A DNA stretch of 64,000 bases from Limnobacter parvus (GCF_024623725.1 NZ_JANKHG010000017.1:287265-351264); one strand, 5' to 3'; counted from the first letter of the stretch, positions 34,446 through 45,164 are shown. Notes: generated by a model not told the origin, from the sequence alone. Numbers and translations: made by a program.

Positions 34446-36035
34446 ATGCGTCCAATTTGGGTTGTTGATGATGACCACTCTATTCGTTGGGTTTTGCAAA
34501 AAGCAATTTCCCGCGAAGGTATTCCTTGCGAAATTTTTTCGTCAGCTGCCGAAGTATTAGAACGACTGGAAACTGAAGTGCCCCAGGTGCTGGTTTCCGA
34601 CATACGCATGCCGGGGCAAAGCGGGCTGACGCTGCTTTCCAAAGTGCGTGAAATGCAGCCAGATTTGCCGGTTATTATCATGACGGCGTATTCCGACCTG
34701 GACAGCGCAGTGTCTGCCTTTCAAGGTGGTGCCTTTGAATACCTGCCCAAGCCTTTTGACATTGAAAAAGCGGTCGAATTGATATTGCGTGCGGTGCGCG
34801 AATCTCAAACCGAGGAATTTGTTGAAGAGGCTGATACATCGGCCCCCGAAATTCTAGGCCAGGCTCCTGCCATGCAGGAAGTGTTTCGTGCCATTGGCCG
34901 GCTTTCACAGTCGAATGTAACGGTGTTGATTACCGGCGAAAGTGGCGCAGGCAAAGAATTGGTTGCGCGAGCTTTGCACCGACACAGCCCGCGTGCGAAC
35001 AAACCTTTTATTGCGCTGAACACAGCCGCCATTCCAAAAGACCTACTTGAATCGGAGTTGTTTGGACACGAACGGGGTTCATTCACAGGGGCGCAAACCC
35101 AGCGGCAAGGCCGGTTCGAGCAAGCCGAAGGTGGCACATTGTTTCTGGATGAAATTGGTGACATGCCGGCAGAACTGCAAACCCGTTTGTTGCGCGTGCT
35201 TTCGGATGGACATTTTTACCGTGTGGGTGGGCAACAACCCATCAAGGCAAACGTGCGGGTAATTGCCGCTACCCACCAGAATTTGGACGAACGCGTAAAG
35301 CAGGGCATGTTCCGCGAAGATTTGTATCACCGTTTGAATGTGATTCGCCTGCGCTTGCCACCACTGCGTGAGCGGCAGGAAGACATTCCAATTCTGGCCA
35401 AGCATTTCCTGAGTGTGTCGGCTCGCGAGTTGGGCACTGAAACCAAGCGTTTGTCAGATTCTGCTGTGCGAATTATTTGCGAATTTCCGTTTCCCGGCAA
35501 TGTTCGCCAACTTGAAAACGTATGCCGCTGGATTACTGTGATGGCCCCCGCGCAACTGGTTGAAGCACGCGATTTGCCGCCAGAACTCAAGGCTTTTCAA
35601 TCGGGTGGTGCACCTGCGCTTGAAAAAATGGCAGGCAATTCACCGAGCCCGAATTTGTGGCTTTCTGAAAGCAATGCGCCTGTTCCCAGTGCCGTTGGTG
35701 TTGCGGTGGTTGGAACGGGGCCTTCGTCTTCTGGCATGTCAGCAGGCAAGTATCCGTTCGATGTACCGAGTGATTCGCTGGCTGCTTTGCCACTTCAGGC
35801 AGGCAGTGCCAGTTGGCTCGAATTGCTTTTTCTGGAAGCAGAGAAAGCGCTTGAAAGCGGCATGCCTGATGTAATGGATGCACTAACCGCCCAATTTGAA
35901 ACCACCATGATTCAGGCGGCCTTGAAAGCCACCCATGGCAAGCGAATTGAGGCGGCCCAGCGGCTGGGAATAGGACGCAACACAATTACTCGAAAAATTC
36001 AGGACTTGAACATTGATGTGAAAGATCTGGATTGA
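34446..36035 (+). CDS. ntrC: Nitrogen regulation response regulator NtrC (GlnG)
   Basis: The product is 529 residues. The receiver (IWVVDDDHSIRWVL; phospho-acceptor in LVSDIRMPGQSG) is followed by an AAA+ domain with Walker A GESGAGKELVARALH, LFLDEIGDMPAELQTRLLRVL, and the sigma-54 loop written GSFTGA rather than the usual GAFTGA. A variable linker of about 100 residues, rich in Ser, Pro and Gly, precedes a Fis-type HTH (KRIEAAQRLGIGRNTITRK). It activates sigma-54 promoters of nitrogen genes, glnA among them. Confidence 0.95.
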   Translation: MRPIWVVDDDHSIRWVLQKAISREGIPCEIFSSAAEVLERLETEVPQVLVSDIRMPGQSGLTLLSKVREMQPDLPVIIMTAYSDLDSAVSAFQGGAFEYLPKPFDIEKAVELILRAVRESQTEEFVEEADTSAPEILGQAPAMQEVFRAIGRLSQSNVTVLITGESGAGKELVARALHRHSPRANKPFIALNTAAIPKDLLESELFGHERGSFTGAQTQRQGRFEQAEGGTLFLDEIGDMPAELQTRLLRVLSDGHFYRVGGQQPIKANVRVIAATHQNLDERVKQGMFREDLYHRLNVIRLRLPPLRERQEDIPILAKHFLSVSARELGTETKRLSDSAVRIICEFPFPGNVRQLENVCRWITVMAPAQLVEARDLPPELKAFQSGGAPALEKMAGNSPSPNLWLSESNAPVPSAVGVAVVGTGPSSSGMSAGKYPFDVPSDSLAALPLQAGSASWLELLFLEAEKALESGMPDVMDALTAQFETTMIQAALKATHGKRIEAAQRLGIGRNTITRKIQDLNIDVKDLD

Positions 36036-36064
36036 TTTGCATGAAGTTGGCTGAAATCAGTGCG

Positions 36065-36095
36065 AAAAAAAACCTCTGCATGCAGAGGTTTTTTT
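36065..36095. terminator. Bidirectional terminator between ntrC and the chemoreceptor gene
   Basis: A perfect palindrome, AACCTCTGCA then TGCAGAGGTT, is flanked by A- and T-runs. It serves both convergent genes. Confidence 0.88.
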
Positions 36096-36111
36096 ATGCA
36101 GCCGAGCTGAA

Positions 36112-38181
36112 TTACATGTTTTTAACCTGAAACTTCTTCAGGATATTCGACAAGTCAGTGGCAACACCTTTCAATCCAGAAACTGCGTTAGAAGCACGGC
36201 GCGCCATGTCCAGGTTGCCTTCCGACAGCTGGGCAACCACTTCAACCTGGTGGCCAATGCTTTCCGAAGCCTGGTTCTGTTCCAGCAGAGCCGCGTGAAT
36301 GTTTTCAACTGAATGAGCCACAGCGGATGAATCGGTTGTTATCTGGTTCATGGCTTGCCCGGCACGATCCACCAGCTCCACGCCTTTTTTCACGCTTTCA
36401 ACAGCCATGTCCATGTTGTTCACAGCAACGCCCGAACTGTTTTGAATCGCTTCAATCATGCCGTGAATATCGTCGGTGGACTTGCGTGTGCGCTCGGCCA
36501 GTTTGCGAACTTCATCAGCAACCACCGAGAAACCTCGGCCTTGTTCACCCGCTCGTGCTGCTTCAATGGCTGCGTTCAAGGCCAACAGGTTGGTTTGTTC
36601 GGCAATGCCTTTGATAATCAAAGCGATCGCGGAAATTTCACGAGACTGTGCACCAAGCTGTTGAATCACGTCGGCTGTGCCTTGCACATTTTCTGAAATC
36701 TTGTGCATTTGCTGAGTCGCAGAATTGATTGCGCCCAAGCCATCGTCTGCCAATTGGCGGGCCTTGTTGCTGACGTCTTTGGCTTCCGTGGCAGATTCGC
36801 CAACGCTGGAAATTGAGGAGGACATTTCTTCAACAGCTGCGGCCATACCCGAAGCTGCGTCGCTACCCGAAGCTGCGCCTTTGCTGAGTTCCTCACTTGT
36901 TTGAACCAGGTCTTCCGAAGCAGATTGAACCTGGTCTGTGCTGCGTTTCACGGCACCCAAGGCCTGTTCCATGCTTTCGGCCATGCGATTCATGCTACGT
37001 GCCAGCAGGCTGATTTCGTTCTTGGTGTTCACACTGCCGTTGGTTACCTCGTCAGCGGCGCGTGCGGTCATGTCGCCATTGCCCAATTTCAGTGCCAAGG
37101 CGGTCAAACCCTTGGTTGAGCCTGTCAGTCGGCTGGTCACCAGGAAAAGGGCCATCGCAATGATCACTGTGGCGACCAAACCCATTACGATCATTAAAAT
37201 CGTCATGGAGTAAATCGTGCTGAACATTTCAGACTTTAAGGCAGGGGCAATCACTGTTGCACCACCCCACTGAGGCACTTTGCTGAACGCAACAAATTCG
37301 CCGCGCTTGGCACCCGTTTTGGGGTCCGTCCAGCTGATTTGCTCCATGCCAGAATCTTTTTCGGTGATAGTGGCCAGCAATGCTTGCAAATCGGCCTGTG
37401 TAGCGGCCAGTTCTTTGAAGTCGTCGCCCTTTAACTCCGAATGCATCATCACCTTTCCAGCGTTGCTGCCCGTTGTGTACAGCACATAAGGCACGCCGGT
37501 TTCACCAATTCTTGTGCCCAGCACCGCATTTTGCAGGTCGGCAAACAGGTTGGTCATGTCAAAACCAATGAACAGAATCAAATCTGTTTTGCCATCGGTA
37601 CTTTTAATTGGAAGGTACTTCGACATGTAGCGTTTGCCGAACAACAGCGCTTCTCCAACGTACGTTTCGCCTTTGATTACCTTGGCGTAACTGGGGTGGC
37701 TACGGTCAAGTTTCGTACCCACAGCGCGGTCGCCGTTTTCCTTTTTCAGGCTGGTGGAAATGCGAAGGTAGTCCTCACCCGTGCGTACAAACACCGTAGC
37801 GATCCCGCCGGTCATCTGTGAAAAGTTGTCTACCACGCCGAAATTGCCGGTAATGAAGTTGGAGTCCAAGGTCACCATGGGGCCTTCAACTTCCGGGGTA
37901 ATGGAGATCATCTGGGTAGGGTCTACAGCAAGTTCACCCTTGAATTGCAGTTCAAACAAATCGGCCAGTTGCGTGACAGAACTTTCAGACAGTTTGTAAG
38001 CAATGTCCATGGTTTGTTTCAAACCTTCGGCCTGGGTTGTCACCGCGCGTTCTGTGCGCTGGGTTGCCGCATTGAAGGTGAACCATGCTGTTGCGCCCAC
38101 CAGAGTTAAAACAATCAAAGCCACCAAGGCAGCACTGGTTAGGCTGATCTGCTTGGACAAGGGCAAGGTTTTTAGATTCAT
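36112..38181 (-). CDS. Methyl-accepting chemotaxis protein, Cache type
   Basis: The product is 689 residues. TM1 is at about 11-33; a periplasmic Cache sensor spans to about 305 ([51 protein letters not shown]); TM2 is near 311-335; then HAMP and the cytoplasmic signalling domain with the conserved tip [20 protein letters not shown] and [18 protein letters not shown]. It lacks a C-terminal CheR/CheB pentapeptide. The ligand is unknown; the Cache type often senses small organic acids or amino acids. It is a lone chemotaxis gene here. Confidence 0.95.
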   Translation of the reverse strand: MNLKTLPLSKQISLTSAALVALIVLTLVGATAWFTFNAATQRTERAVTTQAEGLKQTMDIAYKLSESSVTQLADLFELQFKGELAVDPTQMISITPEVEGPMVTLDSNFITGNFGVVDNFSQMTGGIATVFVRTGEDYLRISTSLKKENGDRAVGTKLDRSHPSYAKVIKGETYVGEALLFGKRYMSKYLPIKSTDGKTDLILFIGFDMTNLFADLQNAVLGTRIGETGVPYVLYTTGSNAGKVMMHSELKGDDFKELAATQADLQALLATITEKDSGMEQISWTDPKTGAKRGEFVAFSKVPQWGGATVIAPALKSEMFSTIYSMTILMIVMGLVATVIIAMALFLVTSRLTGSTKGLTALALKLGNGDMTARAADEVTNGSVNTKNEISLLARSMNRMAESMEQALGAVKRSTDQVQSASEDLVQTSEELSKGAASGSDAASGMAAAVEEMSSSISSVGESATEAKDVSNKARQLADDGLGAINSATQQMHKISENVQGTADVIQQLGAQSREISAIALIIKGIAEQTNLLALNAAIEAARAGEQGRGFSVVADEVRKLAERTRKSTDDIHGMIEAIQNSSGVAVNNMDMAVESVKKGVELVDRAGQAMNQITTDSSAVAHSVENIHAALLEQNQASESIGHQVEVVAQLSEGNLDMARRASNAVSGLKGVATDLSNILKKFQVKNM

Positions 38182-38343
38182 GGTTCGATGCGATTGATGG
38201 GTTGAAGAACAAGCTAGATAATCGCACCGGGGTAACTCGGCTAATCGCCCAATAAGAGGGGTAAATCGCCTGCTTTAGCAACTTAAAGCGAATGCCTTAC
38301 TGAAAACTGGTACCCCCAAACTGGTAGGGGGTATGTTGAGAGT
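38182..38343. other. Intergenic region with a strong hairpin upstream of the chemoreceptor gene
   Basis: TACCCCC (38311-38317) and GGGGGTA (38327-38333) form a 7-bp stem. It lies 11 bases past the xth stop and so could help end the xth transcript, although no T-run follows on the minus strand. No sigma-28 promoter with correct spacing was found for the chemoreceptor gene. Confidence 0.4.
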
Positions 38344-39132
38344 TCAAATGGACAAAGTGGCGATTGCAGGCGCGTGATCGGAAGGTTTTTCCCATTTTCG
38401 GGGCGCTCGGTCAATCACACTTGCTGTGCATTTTTCGGCCAGGGGTTTGGACAGCAAAACATGGTCAATTCGCAGACCTTTGTTTTTCTGGAAGCCCAGC
38501 ATGCGGTAATCCCACCAGGAATAAGTTTTTTCGGCTTGTTCAAACAGCCTGAAGCTGTCGACCAGGCCCAAGCCGAGAAGGGTGTTGAACCGGCCTCGTT
38601 CTTCATCTGAACACAACACTTGCCCAGCCCAGGCTTTGGGGTCGTGCACATCCCGATCGTCTGGGGCAATGTTGTAGTCGCCCACCAGTGCCAGTTTGGG
38701 GTACTGGGCCAGCCAGCCTTCGCAATCTTTCAAAAGCCCATCGAGCCAGGCCTTTTTGTACTCGAATTTTTCTGAACCCACTTCAGAACCATTCACCACA
38801 TAAGCGCTAATAAAACGCAAGTCGCCAAAAGTTGCCGCGATTACACGCTTTTGCTCATCTGGGAAACTGGGCAAATTCACCAGCACATCGACAGGTTCAG
38901 GCATGGTGGCTTTCTTGTACAAAATCGCCACTCCGTTGTAGGTTTTCTGCCCGGCAAACACGGCACCATAACCTGCGGCTTCCAGCTCGGTCAGCGGAAA
39001 GTTTTCGTCGGTCAATTTGAGTTCTTGCAAGCCCAGCAAATCGACCGGGTTGGTTTCAAGCCACTGCAGCAGGTGCGGCAGGCGCACCTTCAGCGAATTC
39101 ACATTCCAGCTCGCCAGTTGAATAGTTGCCAC
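38344..39132 (-). CDS. xth: Exodeoxyribonuclease III
   Basis: The product is 262 residues of the AP endonuclease/exonuclease III family: LASWNVNSLKVRLPHL, LLGLQELKLTDENFP with the metal-binding Glu, LVGDYNIAPDDRDVHDP and RIDHVLLSK, and the C-terminal SDHAPAIATL with the catalytic Asp and His. It repairs abasic sites and 3' blocks. It is downstream of prlC by 11 bases on the minus strand. Confidence 0.95.
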   Translation of the reverse strand: MATIQLASWNVNSLKVRLPHLLQWLETNPVDLLGLQELKLTDENFPLTELEAAGYGAVFAGQKTYNGVAILYKKATMPEPVDVLVNLPSFPDEQKRVIAATFGDLRFISAYVVNGSEVGSEKFEYKKAWLDGLLKDCEGWLAQYPKLALVGDYNIAPDDRDVHDPKAWAGQVLCSDEERGRFNTLLGLGLVDSFRLFEQAEKTYSWWDYRMLGFQKNKGLRIDHVLLSKPLAEKCTASVIDRAPRKWEKPSDHAPAIATLSI

Positions 39133-39143
39133 TGTGTTGTCCC

Positions 39144-41207
39144 TTACGCGGCTTGTCGGTTGTCGACCATGCCAGTGTGGCGAAGCAGGGCGTCAATATT
39201 GGGTTCACGACCACGGAAGGCTTTGAATGATTCGGCGGCTGGGCGACTGCCGCCAACCGACAAAATTTCTTCCAAAAACTTTTTGCCTGTTTCAGGGCTG
39301 ACCACGCCATTTTCTTCAAACATGGCAAATGCGTCGGCAGACAACACTTCAGCCCATTTGTAGCTGTAATAACCAGCGGCATAACCACCTGCAAAAATAT
39401 GGCTGAATGAATTCGGGAAGCGGTTGTAGGCTGGGGGAACCAGCACCGAAACCTCCTCGCGAACCGTGGCCAGCAAGTCAAGAATATTGGCGTTGCTGTG
39501 CGGGTCGAATTCAGTGTGGACCAACATGTCGAACAAAGAAAATTCGATTTGGCGCAGCGCCTGCAAACCACTCTGGAAATTCTTGGCCGCCACCATTTTG
39601 TCGAACAGCGCTTTTGGCATGGGCTCGCCTGTGGTTTCGTGTGCAGTTAATGATTCAACCACGCTCCATTCCCAGGCAAAGTTTTCCATGAATTGCGAGG
39701 GTAGCTCAACCGCATCCCATTCCACGCCATTGATACCAGCCACGTCCAGTTCGTCAACTTTGGTCAGCATGTGGTGAATGCCGTGCCCGAATTCATGGAA
39801 CAGGGTTTGTACATCGTCATGCGACAACTGCGCAGCCTTGCCCGCAGCGGGTTTGGTGTAGTTGCAGGTTAGGTAGGCCACGGGTGTTTGCACGCCTTGT
39901 TCGGTGCGCTTGCGGCCCCGGGCATCGTCCATCCATGCGCCAGAACGTTTGCTGGCCCGCGCGTAGGGGTCAAGGTAAAAATGCGCGATGGCCTTGCCTT
40001 CTTTTTGTACTTCAAAAAAGCGCACATCGGCATGCCAGGTTTCAGCCTGGGCTTTCACAATGTTCACACTGAAGAGTTTTTCGGTGAGCTTAAACAGGCC
40101 ATCCAGTACGCGGTCTTCCTGAAAGTACTGGCGCACCTCCAGGTCACTGAAAGCGTATTTTTTTTCTTTCAGTTTTTCAGAGGCATAGCTAATGTCCCAG
40201 CTTTGCAGTTCATCCATGCCCAATTCGGCTTTTGCGAATCCTTTCAATTCTTCCAGGTCGCGTTCAGCAAAGGGTTTTGCTTTGGCTGCCAGTTCGCGCA
40301 GAAAGCTGGCCACTTCATCGGGTGTGTCAGCCATTTTGGGCACAAGGCTTAGCTCGCCGAAATTGTTGTAACCCAGCATTTGCGCCTCTTCTAAGCGCAG
40401 TTGCAGCAGTTCACGAATCAGGGCCGTGTTGTCCAATTCTGCGGGGCCAAATTCTGAAGCACGCTTTGCATAGGCCTCGTACAGGGCTTCACGCAACTCG
40501 CGCTTTTCGGCATATTGAAGTACTGGAAAATACGAGGGGAATTGCAGCGTAAATTTGTAGCCTTCTTTGCCCTCTGATTTGGCAAGTTCCTCGGCAGCGT
40601 TTACTGCATATTCAGGAATACCTGCCAGGTCAGCCTTGTCGGTTACGATCAATTCAAAGGCATTGGTGGCATCCAGTACGTTTTCGGAAAACTTGGCGGT
40701 AATAGCGGCTTGGCGATCTTGAATTTCAGCGTAGCGGGGCTTTTTGTCAGCAGGCAGTTCCGCTCCGCCCAGTTTGAAACCACGAATTGAATTGGCCAGC
40801 ACCTTCAGGCGTGCGGCTGTAAAACCTTTGGCCACTTCGCTTTGTTCAATGGCTTTGTATATGGCGTAAAGGCGTTCGTCTTGCCCCACCATGGTCCAGA
40901 ACTCAGTGGTTTTAGGCAGACAAGCGTTGTAAGCGGCGCGCAGTTCTTCGGTATCGGCCACGGAATGCAAGTGCCCAACTACACCCCAGGCGCGGCTCAA
41001 CTGCTCGCAGGCCACATCCAAAGGCAACAGGGTTTCTTCCCAGGTTGCATGTGCAGGCGCTGTGCTGGCAGTAACTTCCAGCTGTTTTCTTGCAGCGGCC
41101 AGCAGCGTATCAATCGCTGGTTCCACATGCTCGGTTTTAATGTCCGAAAAACGGGGCAGTCCAGAAAAGTCGAGTAGGGGATTGTTCACTTTCATCGTCA
41201 TGCTCAT
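39144..41207 (-). CDS. prlC: Oligopeptidase A (M3 family zinc metallopeptidase)
   Basis: The product is 687 residues, the usual length. The zinc site FHEFGHGIHHML is intact, followed by the glutamate ligand in AGINGVEWDAVELPSQ. It begins NNPLLDFSGLPRFSDI, typical of oligopeptidase A. It is cytosolic and degrades peptides released by other proteases, signal peptides among them. The start may be ATG 41207 or an ATG a few codons later (MSMTMKV). It is 40 bases after folD. Confidence 0.95.
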   Translation of the reverse strand: MSMTMKVNNPLLDFSGLPRFSDIKTEHVEPAIDTLLAAARKQLEVTASTAPAHATWEETLLPLDVACEQLSRAWGVVGHLHSVADTEELRAAYNACLPKTTEFWTMVGQDERLYAIYKAIEQSEVAKGFTAARLKVLANSIRGFKLGGAELPADKKPRYAEIQDRQAAITAKFSENVLDATNAFELIVTDKADLAGIPEYAVNAAEELAKSEGKEGYKFTLQFPSYFPVLQYAEKRELREALYEAYAKRASEFGPAELDNTALIRELLQLRLEEAQMLGYNNFGELSLVPKMADTPDEVASFLRELAAKAKPFAERDLEELKGFAKAELGMDELQSWDISYASEKLKEKKYAFSDLEVRQYFQEDRVLDGLFKLTEKLFSVNIVKAQAETWHADVRFFEVQKEGKAIAHFYLDPYARASKRSGAWMDDARGRKRTEQGVQTPVAYLTCNYTKPAAGKAAQLSHDDVQTLFHEFGHGIHHMLTKVDELDVAGINGVEWDAVELPSQFMENFAWEWSVVESLTAHETTGEPMPKALFDKMVAAKNFQSGLQALRQIEFSLFDMLVHTEFDPHSNANILDLLATVREEVSVLVPPAYNRFPNSFSHIFAGGYAAGYYSYKWAEVLSADAFAMFEENGVVSPETGKKFLEEILSVGGSRPAAESFKAFRGREPNIDALLRHTGMVDNRQAA

Positions 41208-41247
41208 GGTTCTTGGGTCCTGCTAAAAAGTTTCTTAAATGCTGCGC

Positions 41248-42093
41248 TTACAGGCTACGTTCAACAGCTTCAATTGTATTTTGCAACAGCATGGTAATAG
41301 TCATTGGGCCAACGCCACCGGGCACTGGCGTTATCCAGCCGGCCACTTCCTTGGCTGAATCGAAATCCACATCCCCACACAGTTTTCCGTCCACGCGGTT
41401 AATGCCCACATCAATCACCACTGCGCCGGGTTTAATCATGTCACCCGTAATCATATTGGGGCGACCCACAGCCACTACAAGTATGTCCGCACGCTGGCAA
41501 TGCGATTTCAGGTCTTTTGTTTTGCTGTTGCACAGGGTTACAGTGGCACCTTGCTGCAAAAGCAGCATGGCTTGTGGCTTGCCTACAATGTTGCTGGCGC
41601 CAATCACCACGGCCTCGGCGCCACGCAGTTCGATCCCTGTCAATTCCAGCATTTTCATGACACCGTAGGGTGTACACGGGCGAAAAAGTGGCTTGCCAGT
41701 CATCAGCAGTCCTGCATTGCTTATGTGAAAGCCATCTACATCTTTCGCAGCGCTAATTGTTTCAATCACGACATGCGAATCCAGGTGCTTGGGCAAAGGC
41801 AATTGCACCAAAATACCGTGGATGCTCGGGTCGGCGTTCAACTGCTGAACCAAGCCCACCAAGGCATCCTGGCTCGTGTTTTCAGGCATTTCATACATCA
41901 CTGACTTAAATCCCGCCTTTTCACAGGCGGATACCTTGTTGCGCACATAAACCCGAGAAGCCGGGTCGTCGCCCACCAGCACTACAGCCAAACCTGGCTT
42001 GTGGCCAAGCGTAGTCAGCTCTGCCGCTCGGGTGGCAATGGTTTCACGAATTGAGGCGGCCAGTTCAGTGCCGCTAATGATTTGTGCAGACAT
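41248..42093 (-). CDS. folD: Methylenetetrahydrofolate dehydrogenase/cyclohydrolase
   Basis: The product is 281 residues. It has the catalytic region [14 protein letters not shown] with its lysine, [21 protein letters not shown] and the NADP site [17 protein letters not shown], with [16 protein letters not shown] at the end. It interconverts methylene-, methenyl- and formyl-tetrahydrofolate. It is followed on the minus strand by prlC and xth. Confidence 0.96.
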   Translation of the reverse strand: MSAQIISGTELAASIRETIATRAAELTTLGHKPGLAVVLVGDDPASRVYVRNKVSACEKAGFKSVMYEMPENTSQDALVGLVQQLNADPSIHGILVQLPLPKHLDSHVVIETISAAKDVDGFHISNAGLLMTGKPLFRPCTPYGVMKMLELTGIELRGAEAVVIGASNIVGKPQAMLLLQQGATVTLCNSKTKDLKSHCQRADILVVAVGRPNMITGDMIKPGAVVIDVGINRVDGKLCGDVDFDSAKEVAGWITPVPGGVGPMTITMLLQNTIEAVERSL

Positions 42094-42130
42094 GGTTGAG
42101 TGAGTTCTAAGAAATGAAATAGTTCAAATG

Positions 42131-42170
42131 AAAAAAACCTTCTGTTTTGTCACGAAGAAGGTCTTTTTTT
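42131..42170 (-). terminator. Terminator of the DctS/DctR-like operon
   Basis: ACCTTCT (42137-42143) pairs with AGAAGGT (42156-42162), flanked by A- and T-runs. It lies 8 bases past the response-regulator stop on the minus strand and would insulate folD from that operon. Confidence 0.75.
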
Positions 42171-42177
42171 GATGGGT

Positions 42178-42825
42178 TCAGGGTTGGGCCAGTTCAGGCG
42201 ACTTGCGCAAAGCAATCTTTAACAAATCGGCCACGGTGGTTACCTGTAGCTTGTCCATGATGTTTGCCCGGTGCGCCTCAACTGTTTTAATGCTGATGTT
42301 CAGGTCGTCTGCAATTTGCTTGTTCAAACGACCCGACACAATGCGTTCCAGCACTTGCAATTCCCGGGTGGTCAACTTGGAATACAGTTTGTTGATTTGC
42401 TCATCAAGCTTGTACGCTTGCGCCAGGTCATGTGCCAAGCGCATGTGCTGATGTATCAATTCTTTGATTTTGACCTCGTTGAAAGGCTTTTCAAGAAAAT
42501 CTACTGCACCATTCTTCATGGTTTCCACCGCAAGGGTTACGTCGCCGTGGCCAGTAATAAACACAATTGGTATTGGAATACCGCGTTCGTTCAGGGTTTT
42601 TTGGACTTCCAGACCTGAAAGTTTGGGCATGCGAATGTCAAGAAGCAGCACACAGGGCTGTGGCCACTGCAGTTGTTCAAGAAAAAGTTCAGGGTCTTCG
42701 AAGGTTTTGACCTGATAACCCTCGGTTTCAATTAACCATTGCAGCGAGTCGCGCACGGCTTCATCGTCGTCCACAATAAATACGGTTTCGTGCATTTCAG
42801 TGGGTCGTGGCTGTGTGTGAAGCAT
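42178..42825 (-). CDS. FixJ/DctR-type response regulator
   Basis: The product is 215 residues. The receiver domain has VFIVDDDEAVRDSL with phospho-acceptor in LLLDIRMPKLSG and GHGDVTLAVETMKNGAVDFLEKPF. A LuxR-type helix-turn-helix follows: LTTRELQVLERIVSGRLNKQ and DLNISIKTVEAHRANIM. I chose ATG 42825, five bases after the kinase stop; ATG 42795 is possible but has no ribosome site. The regulator probably controls genes for uptake of a carbon source, as DctR does for C4-dicarboxylates, but that is by family similarity. Confidence 0.9.
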   Translation of the reverse strand: MLHTQPRPTEMHETVFIVDDDEAVRDSLQWLIETEGYQVKTFEDPELFLEQLQWPQPCVLLLDIRMPKLSGLEVQKTLNERGIPIPIVFITGHGDVTLAVETMKNGAVDFLEKPFNEVKIKELIHQHMRLAHDLAQAYKLDEQINKLYSKLTTRELQVLERIVSGRLNKQIADDLNISIKTVEAHRANIMDKLQVTTVADLLKIALRKSPELAQP

Positions 42826-42830
42826 TGGTT

Positions 42831-45164
42831 TTATTCCATAACAGGTGGGTTCATGTGCGCAAGCACAGCATCTTCAGCCAATGGCAATGTGAACTTGAAT
42901 ACGCTGCCTTGACTTTGCGCGGGTTCTACCCACAATTGGCCTTGATGATACTCAATAATAGTACGACAGATGTTCAGGCCCATGCCCATTCCATCTGATT
43001 TGGTGGTGAAAAACGACTCGAACAGACGCTGGCGGATTTCCTCTGGCACACCAACACCATGGTCTCTAACCTCAACCAGGGCAAACTGGGCTGATTGGCC
43101 CACGCGAATTTCCACCTTTTTCTGATCGGGGGGCAGGTGCCCCATCGCTTCAAGCCCGTTTTTGATTAAATTCATCAAAACCTGTTCAATGAGCACCGGG
43201 TCGGCCACCACTGACATCAATGCGTCAGGCAGGTCCATTTCAATCCGGGCAGACTGGTGTTTGGCTTCCAGCCGGGAAAAGCTGATGGCATCTTCAATAA
43301 TCTTGCCAATCGGGCAAGGGCTGCGCTTGGGCTCCTGTTGCTTTACAAATTCCCGAATACGGCGAATTACATCGCCAGCCCTTTGGGCCTGCACGTTGAC
43401 CTTTTCCAGCACAGGCAACAATTCTTCCGGGCTCACCTTGCCTGCTTTCAACCGCGTTACGCTGCCCATGTTGTAGTTGGAAATAGCGGCAAGCGGCTGG
43501 TTGATTTCATGGGCCAAGGAAGAGGCCAGTTCACCCAGGGTAATCAGGCGCGATGTAAATTGCAGTTTTTCCTGTTGCTGGCGCGACATGTCCTCGGCTT
43601 CCTTGCGTGACGAAATGTCGGTGGCCACCTGCATAACCACCGTCGCGCCGTCTACCCAAGAAATAGAACGGCGGCGAACCTCGTACCAGCGCTGAGAAAC
43701 AGGGTTCAGCCACTCAAAAGGCTCATACAAATTGGTTCTGTTTCTGCGATTCTTCGACATGCGGGGTGGCGTCGCCTTGCCAAACCATTCGCGGTGAAGT
43801 CGGTTAACGAAAATGTACTCGTCGGTGCCTGCCTCGGGACCTTGAACGCACACTGCGGCATCCAGTTCCTCCAGAATGCGAACAAATCGCCTGTGGGCTG
43901 CAGCCAATTCGTCACGAATTCGGCGTGGCTCTGTAATGTCGGTCATCGAGGTCATCCAGCCGCTTTGCTGTCCATCGCTATCAACAAGTGGCGACACAGA
44001 CATGCGCGCATCAAAAACACTGCCATCGCGCCTGCGCACTTGTACTTCAATGCCTTTTTGTGGCGCATTGCCGGATAAAATCAAGTCCAGATTGGTTTGT
44101 TGCGCTTCATAAGATCTGTCAGGCCAATACGGAAAGGGCGGTACCATACCCACCAATTCCGATTCCTTGAAGCCGGTCATTTTACAAAATGCGGGGTTCA
44201 CATAGGTTATGCGTCCATGCATATCGATCGCGCGCATGCCGGTAATCACAGAGTCTTCCATGGCGCGGCGAAACTTGGTTTCCGCCAGCAGGCGCTTTTC
44301 GGCCTGGCTACGCAGCTTGGCATGCCGAAACAGCAAAATGAAGCTCCATACAATCACCAGCGAAAGGCCAAATACGGTCCAGGCCAGCATGTTTGAAAAC
44401 AGCTCGGTGTTTGTTTTGTAGAGCACCGCACGCAGCTTCAAGCCATGTCCCGGGGGGTCCAGGGGTACTTCGTGACTTAGTTTGGCGTTGTCGATCGATC
44501 GACTTACATTCGAAGCCACAGGGTTGCCGCCACCATCCACAATACTTACAAGATAAAGCTGCACAAAGGAATCCGGCACGGCGTCATTTAACAGCGATGC
44601 CATGGGAATGGTGGCTGCTACAGTGCCCTGAAACTCGGTTTTATCAAAAACCGGGCTGTGAACTTCAATAAACACCTTGCCCGATGGCCCTAAAAATGGA
44701 CGCGAAAATACTGCCAACCGGGTTTCTTTTGCCGTGTTAAAAGCCCAGTAACTTTCAGCGTCTTCAATGGTTTGGTAAAGCGGGTGCAACACCTCCGAAG
44801 ACCGCAGTGCAGGCAGGGCCAGCTTGGTAACCCTGCGTTCATTGTCGATCACCATCACGCTACTGATTTCCTGGAATTCATTTAGCAGGGCTTGTGCTGG
44901 CGACTTGAAGCCATCGAAATCTGCGCTGTTTTGCTCAACAGCCCGTGCTATTTGGTTAAGTCTTTCTTGTGACGTCAACAGGCGGGTGCGAATGGTTTGA
45001 CGCGCCAGTTCCACATCCCGGATTACGCGAAGTTGGGTTTGGTTTTGATCTTCCGAATGCAGGGTATAGAAAAACGCACCCATGGCCAACAGAAAAAGGA
45101 TGATGCCCACCAGCGGGGTGGCCCACACCAGGGGGCTTGTACGGGGTTGATCGCTGAGGCGCAC
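42831..45164 (-). CDS. DctS-like PAS sensor histidine kinase
   Basis: The product is 777 residues. TM1 is at about 13-33, a periplasmic sensor region follows to about 280, TM2 is near 285-305, then two PAS domains. The first carries FCKMTGFKESELVGMVPPFP, a stretch I associate with DctS kinases. The H-box LGELASSLAHEINQPLAAIS and a HATPase with GVGVPEEIRQRLF and SDGMGMGLNICRTI follow. It is in an operon with the FixJ-type regulator. DctS senses C4-dicarboxylates in Rhodobacter; the ligand here is not shown. It is divergent from aceE. Confidence 0.9.
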   Translation of the reverse strand: MRLSDQPRTSPLVWATPLVGIILFLLAMGAFFYTLHSEDQNQTQLRVIRDVELARQTIRTRLLTSQERLNQIARAVEQNSADFDGFKSPAQALLNEFQEISSVMVIDNERRVTKLALPALRSSEVLHPLYQTIEDAESYWAFNTAKETRLAVFSRPFLGPSGKVFIEVHSPVFDKTEFQGTVAATIPMASLLNDAVPDSFVQLYLVSIVDGGGNPVASNVSRSIDNAKLSHEVPLDPPGHGLKLRAVLYKTNTELFSNMLAWTVFGLSLVIVWSFILLFRHAKLRSQAEKRLLAETKFRRAMEDSVITGMRAIDMHGRITYVNPAFCKMTGFKESELVGMVPPFPYWPDRSYEAQQTNLDLILSGNAPQKGIEVQVRRRDGSVFDARMSVSPLVDSDGQQSGWMTSMTDITEPRRIRDELAAAHRRFVRILEELDAAVCVQGPEAGTDEYIFVNRLHREWFGKATPPRMSKNRRNRTNLYEPFEWLNPVSQRWYEVRRRSISWVDGATVVMQVATDISSRKEAEDMSRQQQEKLQFTSRLITLGELASSLAHEINQPLAAISNYNMGSVTRLKAGKVSPEELLPVLEKVNVQAQRAGDVIRRIREFVKQQEPKRSPCPIGKIIEDAISFSRLEAKHQSARIEMDLPDALMSVVADPVLIEQVLMNLIKNGLEAMGHLPPDQKKVEIRVGQSAQFALVEVRDHGVGVPEEIRQRLFESFFTTKSDGMGMGLNICRTIIEYHQGQLWVEPAQSQGSVFKFTLPLAEDAVLAHMNPPVME

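Noticed and set aside
38182-38343. Sigma-28 promoter for the chemoreceptor gene
   Set aside because: TTAAGTT and GCGATTTA are present on the minus strand, but the spacing does not fit the TAAA-N15-GCCGATAA consensus.
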